A stretch of DNA of 64,000 nucleotides from CAVPJW01 sp963705525 (GTDB taxonomy: Bacteria; Acidobacteriota; Vicinamibacteria; Vicinamibacterales; CAVPJW01). The notes below the pieces were generated by a model, which saw only the letters and a list, made by a program, of their open reading frames with translations, was not told the origin of the DNA and ran no database searches. The DNA is taken from contig CAVPJW010000006.1 of the NCBI GenBank assembly GCA_963705525.1, forward strand, positions 62,001-126,000, written 5' to 3'. Every line of letters begins with the position of its first letter. Position 1 is the first letter of the stretch. Position numbers and translations under genes: made by a program. Of the stretch, positions 26,540-34,713 are shown piece by piece.

Positions 26540-29001
26540 CTAGACGCCCGCGATTCCCCAGATGTCCCTGGCGTACTCCGCGATGGTTCGATCGCTCGAG
26601 AACCTGCCGATCCGCGCCACGTTCAGAATCGCCTTCGATGCCCACGTCGCCGGCTGTCTGAATGCGTCGTCGACCTGGTGTTGCGCGTCGATGTAGGCCG
26701 GCAGGTCCGCGAGATGGAAATAGGCGTCTCCGCGGTCGAGCATGGACTCGACGATCCAGTGAAACAGTCCGGGCTCGCTCGGAGAGAACAGGTTGGAGTC
26801 GAACGCGTCGACGATCCGCTTCAGGCGCGGGTCGTGCTGATACCGATCTCGCGGTCGATAGCTCTCGTCCTCGCGCAGCGCCTGGATCTGGTCCGCGGTC
26901 AGTCCGAAGATGAACATGTTCTCCGCGCCGATCGCCTCGAGCATCTCGACGTTGGCGCCGTCGAGCGTGCCGATCGTCAGCGCGCCGTTCATGGCGAGCT
27001 TCATGTTCCCCGTTCCTGACGCCTCGGAGCCGGCGGTCGAAATCTGCTCGCTGAGGTCGGCGCCGGGGATGATCATCTCCGCCAGCGACACGCGGAAGTC
27101 CGGAACGAACACGACCTTGATCTGCCCGTTCGCACGCGGGTCATTGTTGATGATTGAGCCCACGCTGCAGATCAACTTGATGATTTGTTTCGCCGCCCAA
27201 TAACCCGGCGCCGCCTTCCCGGCGAAGATGTAGGTTCTGGGCACGGCCGGTTGTGTGCCGTCTTCGATGAGGCACAGGTACTCGTGAACGATCCGCATGA
27301 CGTTGAGCAGCTGCCGCTTGTATTCATGAATGCGCTTGACCTGAACGTCGAACAGCGAATCCGGATCGACGGTGACCGAGGTCGTCTGCGCAATCACGCG
27401 GGCGAGTCGTTCCTTGTTGGCAGCGCTTGATGGCGCTGAACTCCTGCCGAAATGCGCTGTCGTTCGCGCATGGCTCCAACTCTCTGAGCCGTTCGAGGTC
27501 GGTGATCCACTTGTCGCCGATGGTCCTGGTGATGAGTCCGGCCAGGAGCGGATTGGCCTGCACCAGCCAGCGGCGCGGCGTGACGCCGTTCGTCTTGTTG
27601 TTGAAGCGTTCCGGCCAGAGCGCGTAGAAGTCCCGGGCCAACGTCGTCTGGACGAGGCGGCTGTGCAGCGCAGAGACCCCGTTGATGGAATGGCTGCCGA
27701 CGATGCTCAGGTGCGCCATGCGCACCTGCTTGGACTCGCCTTCCTCGATGAGCGACATCCGTTGCAGACGCCCGTCGTCGCCCGGCCAGACGGAGGCGAC
27801 GTGCTGCCAGGAAGCGCCGATTGATCTCGTAGATGATTTGCAGGTGCCGCGGCACGACGCGCTCGAGCAAGGCCACGGGCCACTTCTCGAGCGCCTCCGG
27901 CAACAGGGTGTGGTTCGTGTACCCCATCGTCGATTGCGTCATCTGCCACGCGGTGTCCCAGGGCAGGTCTCGCTCGTCGACGAGGATGCGCATCAACTCG
28001 GCGATGGCCAGCGCAGGATGCGTGTCGTTCAGGTGAACGGCGACCTTCGCCGGAAAGGCGTCGAAGGTCTGGTGATCCCGCCGGTACCGGGCGACGAGAT
28101 CTCGCATCGCGCAGGCGACCAGGAAGTACTCCTGGAGGAGGCGCAGCTCCTGCCCCGGCGGCACGGCGTCGGACGGGTACAGGACCTTCGAGATGGTCTC
28201 CGAGGCGATCTTCTGTTCCACCGCCTTCAGATAGTCGCCGGTGTTGAAGATCTGCATGTCGAAGTCGCGTGAGGACCGCGCGGAGAAGAGCCGGAGGAGA
28301 TTCACCGTCCGCCCTCCGTAGCCGACAACGAGCACGTCGTGCGGAACGCCGATGAGCAGCCGCCACTCCAGCCACATCGGGTTGTAGCGACCCGATCGAT
28401 CGACGCCGTGTTCGATCCGGCCGTAGACGGGAACGAGACAGGCTTCTTCGGGCCGCTCGATTTCCCACGGCGTGCCGAAGGCCAGCCAGTTGTCCGGCTT
28501 TTCCTTCTGGTAGCCGTCGTCGATCTCCTGCCGGAACAGGCCGTACTCGTAGTTGATGCCGTACCCGTATCCGGGCATGTCGAGCGTGGCGAGAGAGTCC
28601 AGAAAGCAGGCCGCAAGCCGCCCCAACCCGCCGTTGCCGAGCGCGGCATCGCGCTCGGCCTCCTCGACGGCTTCCAGGGAGACACCCATCTGGCGAAGCG
28701 TGTCCCGGCACAGATCGTAGATGCCCAGATTGCTCAAGTTGTTGGTGAGCATTCGCCCCAGCAGGTACTCGATCGACAGGTAATAGAGGTGCTTGGCGTC
28801 CGCCTGCCGGTAGCGCCGCTCGGTTTCGAGCCGGCGGTCGACCATGAGATCCCGCACGGCCAGGCTGACGCATTCGAACACCTGACGGGGCGAAAGGCTC
28901 TCCCAGGGCTGCGCCAGCGAGTATCGAGCGTGCCGCTCGATGGATTCGCGAAACGCCGCGATGGAGATGTGCGGCCTTTCCGTCAATCTGGCTGGAGACA
29001 T
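26540..29001 (-). CDS. glgP: Glycogen phosphorylase (frameshifted)
   Basis: Restored length is 819 residues, the usual size. It releases glucose-1-phosphate from alpha-glucans using pyridoxal phosphate. Seen: N-terminal ALGNGGLGRLAACFLDSLAT, the mid part VHLNDTHPALAIAELMRIL, and the PLP lysine region GSEASGTGNMKLAMNGALTI. Two one-base insertions (near 27811 and 27422) split it into three frames; both lie between well conserved stretches. The start is ATG 29001 (MSPARLTERPHISIAAF); an upstream extension of the frame to 29058 is not family-like. It is divergent from glgX across about 90 bases and is followed on the same strand by nifJ. Confidence 0.92.
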
Positions 29002-29090
29002 GGTGTAACAGACAGGCGAAAAGCACCCGAATGCACGAGCGCCAATGCATCTTCGCACATCAGTGCCGAAGCTGCGTTAATCTCCTGTCG

Positions 29091-31261
29091 ATGTCCAGAG
29101 AACCACGAAGCGCCGAGCAGCTCGACGAGCTGGAACGTCTGCTCCAGTTGTGCGAGGTTCAAGCGGTCCGATCGGGCGCGCCGCTTCCCCTCGGCGCTCA
29201 CATGCGAGGGAACGGCGTCAACTTCGCCATCTTCAGCCGGCACGCGACCGGCGTCCGCCTCGATCTGTTCGACCGTGCCGAGGACACCGCACCGGCCCGC
29301 AGCATCATCCTCGACGCGGCGCGGAACAAGACGGGCGACATCTGGCACGTCTGGCTCGAAGGGATTCGGCCCGGGCAGCTCTATGGCTTTCGCATCGCCG
29401 GACCCTACGCGCCCCACGACGGGCATCGCTTCAACCCGAACAAGCTGGTGCTGGATCCATGCGCCACGGCGATTGTTCCGCCGGCGGATCGCGATTCTCG
29501 ATTCGCCGTTGGCTACGACCCCTCGTCGCCTCAGAAGGACCTGTCGTTCTCCGACGTCGACAACGCGGGCTCCGCGCCCAAGTGCGTCATCCCGTACGAG
29601 GACTTCGACTGGCACGGCGATCAACCGCTCCGCCTGCCGTGGACCTCGACCGTGATTTACGAGCTGCACGTGCGCGGGTACACGATCGATCCGAGCGCCG
29701 GCGTGCAGTCTCCGGGGACCTATCGCGGTCTGATTCAGAAGATTCCGTACCTGAAGGATCTGGGCGTCACGGCCGTCGAGCTGATGCCCGTGCAGGAGTT
29801 CAACGAGCACGATTCGTTGCGCATCAACCCGAAGACCGGCGAGCGGCTCAAGAACTTCTGGGGATACGACCCAGTGAGCTTCTTCGCGCCCAAGGCGTCG
29901 TACGCCAGCGTCCGCCAGGACGGCGCACAGGTCCTGGAATTCAAGGAGATGGTCCGCGCATTTCATCGCGCAGGGCTCGAGGTGATCCTGGACGTCGTCT
30001 TCAACCACACCGGCGAAGGCGACGAGCTGGGACCGACGCTCTCGTTCCGCGGCATCGACAACGCGATCTACTACTGGCTCGCCGACGACAAGCGCTACTA
30101 CCGGAACTTCACCGGCACGGGACAAACCGTCAACGCGAGCCATCCCGTCGTGCGCGATCTCATCCTCGACGCGCTGCGCTACTGGGTGATGGAGATGCAC
30201 GTCGACGGCTTCCGCTTCGATCTCGCCTCGGTGCTCGGCCGCGACGTCCGCGGCCGTGTGCTGGCCGATGCGCCTCTGCTGGAGCGCATCGCCGAGGATC
30301 CGATCCTCCGCGACGCCAAGCTCATTGCCGAAGCCTGGGATGTCGCGGGCGCGTATCAGGTCGGTTGCTTCTCCCAGCGCCGCTGGGCGGAATGGAATGG
30401 CCATTTCCGCGACGACGTCCGCCGGTTCTGGCGAGGGGACGCGGGCATGATGGGCCGCTTCGCCAGCCGCATCTGCGGCAGCTCCGATTTGTACGCGGGA
30501 TCCGGCAAGGGCCCGGAGTGCAGCGTCAACTTCGTCACGTGCCACGACGGCTTCACGTTGAACGATCTGGTGAGCTACTCGCGAAAGCACAACGAGGCCA
30601 ACGGCGAGGGCAATCGAGACGGCGCCGACGAGAACTTCAGCGCGAACTACGGCGTCGAAGGCGAATCCGCGGACCCGGCCATCGAGGTCGTTCGCCAGCG
30701 GCAGATCAAGAACTTCCTGCTGACCCTCGCGATCTCCCGAGGCGTGCCGATGCTCCTGGCGGGAGACGAGTTCCGGCGAACCCAGCGTGGCAACAACAAT
30801 GCGTACTGTCAGGACAACGACACGAGCTGGGTCGACTGGTCGCTCGGCGAGCGGCATCGGGAGCTCGTGCGTTTCGTTCGCCAGGTCTTCGCATTTCGCC
30901 GGGCGCACGCGGTCTTGCGTCGTGAAGCGTTCTATACCGACCGGGACATTCGAGTGGTTCGATCCCAGCGGACGCAGCCCGGACTGGCTCGACCCCAGCC
31001 AGAAGCGTCTGGCGTGTCTGGTCCACGGTCAGGAGGGGCCAGATCTCTATCTGATGTTCAACGCCGACACCGATCCGACCTCCTTCGTCCTGCCTGAATT
31101 GGCGCGACTCGGGACGATGGCGGCTCGCGATTGACACCGCGCAGCCGTCAGTGGGGGATTCCGATGCCGCGGAACGAGATGCGGGCGTCGTGAACGGAAC
31201 ACTCTACGCGGTCGGCTCGCGCTCCAGCGCGATCCTGGTGGCTACTTTCTCCGAGCCATGA
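29091..31261 (+). CDS. glgX: Glycogen debranching enzyme (frameshifted at 3' end)
   Basis: Restored length is 722 residues. It has an N-terminal CBM48 domain (MRGNGVNFAIFSRHATGVRL) and a GH13 isoamylase-type barrel with the four regions: DVVFNHT, GFRFDLASVLG (nucleophile Asp), LIAEAWD (acid Glu) and FVTCHDGFTL. A one-base insertion near 30946 moves the frame to EWFDPSGRSPDWLDPSQKRL, and a second near 31117 moves it to RWRLAIDTAQPSVGDSD, ending VATFSEP at 31261. Start is taken at ATG 29091 (MSREPRSAEQ); an in-frame ATG at 29031 would add 20 unfamiliar residues. It clears phosphorylase limit dextrins and is paired divergently with glgP. Confidence 0.9.
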
Positions 31262-31346
31262 CGGCCGGTCGCGGTCCCGTGGCAAAGATCAAAGACAAGG
31301 TGGCGGAACTGGTCGGGCGGGTAGACTGAAGTGTGATCGGGCACCG

Positions 31347-33464
31347 ATGGTCGGGGAACTGCTGGACCACTACCGCGTACTCTCCAAGATCGGCGAAGGA
31401 GGGATGGGTGTCGTCTACCGCGCCCGCGATGAGATCCTGAAGCGCGACGTCGCGCTCAAGGTGCTGGCCGACACTCCACTGGTCAGACAGCTGGGCAAAG
31501 ATCGACTCCTGCTCGAAGCCAGAGCCAGCTCGGGTCTCAACCATCCGAACATCTGCACCGTCCACCAGATCTTCGAGGTCGCCGGCCAGTTCTGCCTCGC
31601 GATGGAACTCGTCGAAGGGGAATCACTTCGCGCGCGCATCGGAGACACCGGCCTGCCGGTGGAGTCGGTCCTTCGCTTCGGCGGACAGATCGCGTCGGGC
31701 CTCGCCCATGCCCACGGCCGCAGTATCGTCCATCGCGATCTGAAAAGCTCCAACATCGTCGTGACGCCGGACGGGTTGATCAAGATTCTCGACTTCGGCC
31801 TTGCACGACGCCTGACGTCCGATGCGGCCGCCGACGTGACCGTTTCGATCGACGCGGGCGACGATTCGGCGTCGCTCACCGGGACGCTGGCGTACATGGC
31901 GCCCGAGGTGCTGCGCGGCGAGCCGGCAGATATACGAAGCGATCTGTGGGCGCTCGGCGTCGTGCTCTACGAAGCCGTCTCGGGTCAGCTTCCATTTCAG
32001 GGAAAGACGACATTCGAGATCACGTCAGCCATCCTGAACGACGTGCCAATCCCGCTTCCGTCGCAGTCCCGGATACCTCCCAGCCTGTGGACGATCATCC
32101 TTCGCTCACTCGCGAAGGAACCGGCACGCAGATATCAACAGGCGAGCGAGGTCAGGGCGGCGCTCGAAGCCGTCGAGTCGGCGTCCGCCATCACAGGAGC
32201 GCAGGCGGCCGGTCCGCAGGGGGGCTTTCGCACGACGGTCTCTCGCGGCATCAAGCCTCTTCCGGTGAAGAACGGGGACGTGCTGCTGCTGGTCGGCACG
32301 ACCAAAGGCGCATTCCTTCTGCGATCGACTGCCGCACGCTCTCGCTGGGATGTCGCGGGTCCGTACTTTCACGGCCATGCCGTGTATGCGCTCGCGTACG
32401 ACGGCCGCGACGATCGTCACCGGCTGTGGGCATCCACGCACAATTACTGGGGAACGTTCCTCCGATCGAGCGACGATTTCGGCAGGACCTGGACCAATCC
32501 GGTCGAGGCGAACGTGAAGTTTCCTGCGGAGTGCGGCACGTCGTTGAACAACATCTGGCAGATCCTGCCGGCCGCTCATGACAATCAGCTGATGTACTGC
32601 GGCGTAGAGCCGGCCGCGCTTTTCGACTCGCACGACGCGGGCGAAACGTGGACGCTCGTGCGCGGCCTCTTCGAGCACCCGCATCAGCCGCGATGGATGC
32701 CGGGGAACGGCGGACTCGCGTTGCACACCATCCTGCAGGATCCGGTCAACCCGAAGCGGTTGTACGTCGCCATCTCGGCGGGAGGCGTTTACCGAACCGA
32801 CGATGGCGGAGTGTCGTGGAAGGCGTGCAATCGGGGAGTCCGCGTCGTCCAGCAGCCGGAGAAGTACCCGGAATTCGGACAGTGCGTGCACAAGATCGTG
32901 CTGCATCCCGCTCGCCCCGAACGTCTGTTCCTGCAGAATCACTGGGGTCTCTATCGTTCGGACGATGGCGCGGAGAGCTGGCAGGACATTGCGAACGGCG
33001 TTCCGTCGGATTTCGGCTTTGCGATGGTCATGCACCCGCACGATCCCGACTGCGTCTATATCCTTCCGGTGGAGTCTGACGAGTTCCGCTGCACGCCCGA
33101 TGAACGGCTGCGCGTGTACAGAACGCGAAACGCGGGCGCCTCGTGGGAGCCGCTGACTCGCGGCCTGCCGCAGAAAGGCGCCTACGAGACGGTGCTTCGG
33201 GATGCGATGACCGCCGACACGCTCGACTCCGCGGGCATTTACTTCGGAACGCGGAGCGGACAGGTCTATGGCTCGCGTGACGAAGGAAAGACCTGGAAGC
33301 GTCTGGTCGCCGGGTTGCCGTCAATCGTTTGCGTCAAGGTGACCGTGGTCGGCGCACCTGCGACCGCGCAGCGGAAGCGTTCCCGTCCAGTCAGGTCCGC
33401 GTCATCCCGGGTCAGCCGGTCAGCGCAGCGCATCACCGACAGACGGACACGCAAGGGGCGCTGA
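31347..33464 (+). CDS. Ser/Thr protein kinase fused to Asp-box (BNR/VPS10-like) repeat domain
   Basis: 705 residues. Residues 8-275 are a Hanks-type kinase with all key motifs: glycine loop GEGGMG (16-21), Lys38, HRDLKSSN (Asp131, Asn136), DFG (149-151) and APE (MAPEVL). Residues about 308-660 form a beta-propeller-like domain with six Asp boxes (for example DAGETW, DDGGVSW, DEGKTW), the layout of BNR-repeat sialidase-like proteins. No transmembrane helix is visible between the parts, unlike many acidobacterial Ser/Thr kinases. After about residue 665 the sequence becomes arginine-rich and atypical. Its stop overlaps the start of the MoaD/ThiS-like gene. The substrate is unknown. Confidence 0.88.
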   Translation: MVGELLDHYRVLSKIGEGGMGVVYRARDEILKRDVALKVLADTPLVRQLGKDRLLLEARASSGLNHPNICTVHQIFEVAGQFCLAMELVEGESLRARIGDTGLPVESVLRFGGQIASGLAHAHGRSIVHRDLKSSNIVVTPDGLIKILDFGLARRLTSDAAADVTVSIDAGDDSASLTGTLAYMAPEVLRGEPADIRSDLWALGVVLYEAVSGQLPFQGKTTFEITSAILNDVPIPLPSQSRIPPSLWTIILRSLAKEPARRYQQASEVRAALEAVESASAITGAQAAGPQGGFRTTVSRGIKPLPVKNGDVLLLVGTTKGAFLLRSTAARSRWDVAGPYFHGHAVYALAYDGRDDRHRLWASTHNYWGTFLRSSDDFGRTWTNPVEANVKFPAECGTSLNNIWQILPAAHDNQLMYCGVEPAALFDSHDAGETWTLVRGLFEHPHQPRWMPGNGGLALHTILQDPVNPKRLYVAISAGGVYRTDDGGVSWKACNRGVRVVQQPEKYPEFGQCVHKIVLHPARPERLFLQNHWGLYRSDDGAESWQDIANGVPSDFGFAMVMHPHDPDCVYILPVESDEFRCTPDERLRVYRTRNAGASWEPLTRGLPQKGAYETVLRDAMTADTLDSAGIYFGTRSGQVYGSRDEGKTWKRLVAGLPSIVCVKVTVVGAPATAQRKRSRPVRSASSRVSRSAQRITDRRTRKGR

Positions 33465-33757
33465 TGTCAGTGACTTTCCATGTGCCCATGGCGCTCCGCG
33501 CCTTCACGGATGGGCACGAGCAGATCGAAATCGCGGGATCTCCACAAACCGTCGGTGATGCGCTCGAAGAGCTTTGGGCGGTCTGCCCCGGCCTGCGCGA
33601 TCGAATCGCGACGGAGCAGGGTCAGATCCGCGAGCACGTCAACGTATTCGTCGGACCAGAAAACATCCGCTACACGGGCGGCATCGCGACTCCCATTTCG
33701 GCCGGAGCCGAGATCCTGATTTTCCACGCGGTCAGCGGCGGTTCATCTCTCAGTTGA
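33464..33757 (+). CDS. MoaD/ThiS-family sulfur-carrier-like protein
   Basis: 97 residues with the beta-grasp pattern of MoaD/ThiS (MSVTFHVPMALRAFTDG, HVNVFVGPENIRYTGG, GAEILIFHAVSGG). The usual protein ends in the diglycine that is thiocarboxylated; here the Gly-Gly is followed by SSLS, so it would need trimming or is not used as a sulfur carrier. ATG 33464 overlaps the kinase stop (TGATG), so translation is coupled. Pairing of MoaD/ThiS-like proteins with BNR-repeat proteins occurs in other bacteria; no molybdopterin or thiamin genes are nearby. Confidence 0.82.
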   Translation: MSVTFHVPMALRAFTDGHEQIEIAGSPQTVGDALEELWAVCPGLRDRIATEQGQIREHVNVFVGPENIRYTGGIATPISAGAEILIFHAVSGGSSLS

Positions 33758-33859
33758 ACAGTTCAAGAGTTATCAGACGTCTGAAGTGCTTAGTTCTTGG
33801 TTCTTAGTTCTCAGTCGGAAACTCTTAAACTTTAGACCCTTTCAACTCTTCAACTGTTC
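33756..33859. repeat. Long inverted repeat with 16-base arms around a CTTAGTTCTTGG-type repeat
   Basis: Arms GAACAGTTCAAGAGTT (33756-33771) and AACTCTTCAACTGTTC (33844-33859) are inverted copies with one mismatch and enclose 72 bases. The interior holds the phrase CTTAGTTCTTGGTTCTTAG (33789-33807), which recurs in the hairpin at 53813-53873. The left arm begins at the stop codon of the MoaD-like gene and the right arm lies four bases before the stop of the convergent gene at 33863. It is AT-rich compared with its surroundings. It may act as a bidirectional terminator or be a mobile palindromic repeat. Confidence 0.7.
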
Positions 33860-33862
33860 CTG

Positions 33863-34513
33863 TCACGTGAGCACTTGAGTGAGCTTGTCGAGGTGATCGC
33901 TCCAGACCTTCTTCATCGCGTCCACCGCCGACCTGTTCGCGAGCTTCCTGTGCGTGACGGCGACCATGCTCTTGCCGCGTCCTTTCGCCAGGAAGTTGAG
34001 CTCGACCACGGTCTCATCGTCCCATCCGATTCGCATGCGTTTCCCGGGATTGGACGACCGCACGTCGATCTTGACCGGGAGCCAGCGCCGGCGTTTCCTC
34101 GTATTCGCGAAGGCGTCGAAGAGATCGGCCACGGATACATCGAACGTGCGGCTCTTGCTCGCCTCGTACCCTCCGCCACGACGCTGTCCCTTGTCGCGCA
34201 GACCGCGAATGCGCTCGTACCCGACGGTGACCATCTGCGACCACCAATCGGGCGTGCCCAACGACGAGACGTATTCGGCGATGTCGCGATGAGGCTTTTG
34301 AAATGCCTGCTCCGCGTCGAGCACGCGGACCCATTCCGCCCACGAGCGGCCGGTCCTCTTCTTGACGGACTCATCGCTCATGCCTGCGATCTCGGCGTAG
34401 TCAGGGGGAGGTTCGTTTTTCTTGAGGACTTGAAGCCGGGCAGCCGTGTAGGCTTCGCCGGTCTTCTGCATGCGGGAACGGACGAGGCGTTTCAGGTCTT
34501 TCTCGGTCGGCAT
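33863..34513 (-). CDS. DUF4287 domain protein with C-terminal SRPBCC domain
   Basis: 216 residues. The N-terminal part (MPTEKDLKRLVRSRMQKTG; MSDESVKKRTGRSWAEWVRV) matches the short helical DUF4287. From about residue 115 (SKSRTFDVSVADLFDAFANT) an SRPBCC/Aha1-like fold follows, ending in MKKVWSDHLDKLTQVLT. The combination is common in soil bacteria and its function is unknown. It converges with the MoaD-like gene. A 33-base stretch beginning at its own start codon recurs downstream of groEL. Confidence 0.82.
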   Translation of the reverse strand: MPTEKDLKRLVRSRMQKTGEAYTAARLQVLKKNEPPPDYAEIAGMSDESVKKRTGRSWAEWVRVLDAEQAFQKPHRDIAEYVSSLGTPDWWSQMVTVGYERIRGLRDKGQRRGGGYEASKSRTFDVSVADLFDAFANTRKRRRWLPVKIDVRSSNPGKRMRIGWDDETVVELNFLAKGRGKSMVAVTHRKLANRSAVDAMKKVWSDHLDKLTQVLT

Positions 34514-34543
34514 GACGGTCTCCTTCGTTCAGCCGCGCGCGAA
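34511..34543. repeat. Dispersed 33-base repeat, copy 1
   Basis: Bases 34511-34543 match 47855-47887 with only two mismatches. The shared core is CCTTCGTTCAGCCGCGCGCG plus AA. This copy covers the start codon (CAT at 34511-34513) and leader of the DUF4287-SRPBCC gene; copy 2 lies between groEL and the YcaQ-like gene. The identity is too long for chance in 64 kb unless high-GC bias is extreme. Confidence 0.6.
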
Positions 34544-34713
34544 ACTCCTCAGCAGCGTCGCCCACGGCGGACGAAGGGTCATCATGCGGATCCGGGAGTA
34601 TGCCCCCCTTTGCCTCGGCGGGGCCTTCGCTGAGGGAAGGCCATCGAGGTTGGGCGTGGATCGAACGCCGTCAAGACTATAAAGCGCCGACGTTCCCGAC
34701 GCAACCCGAGACG

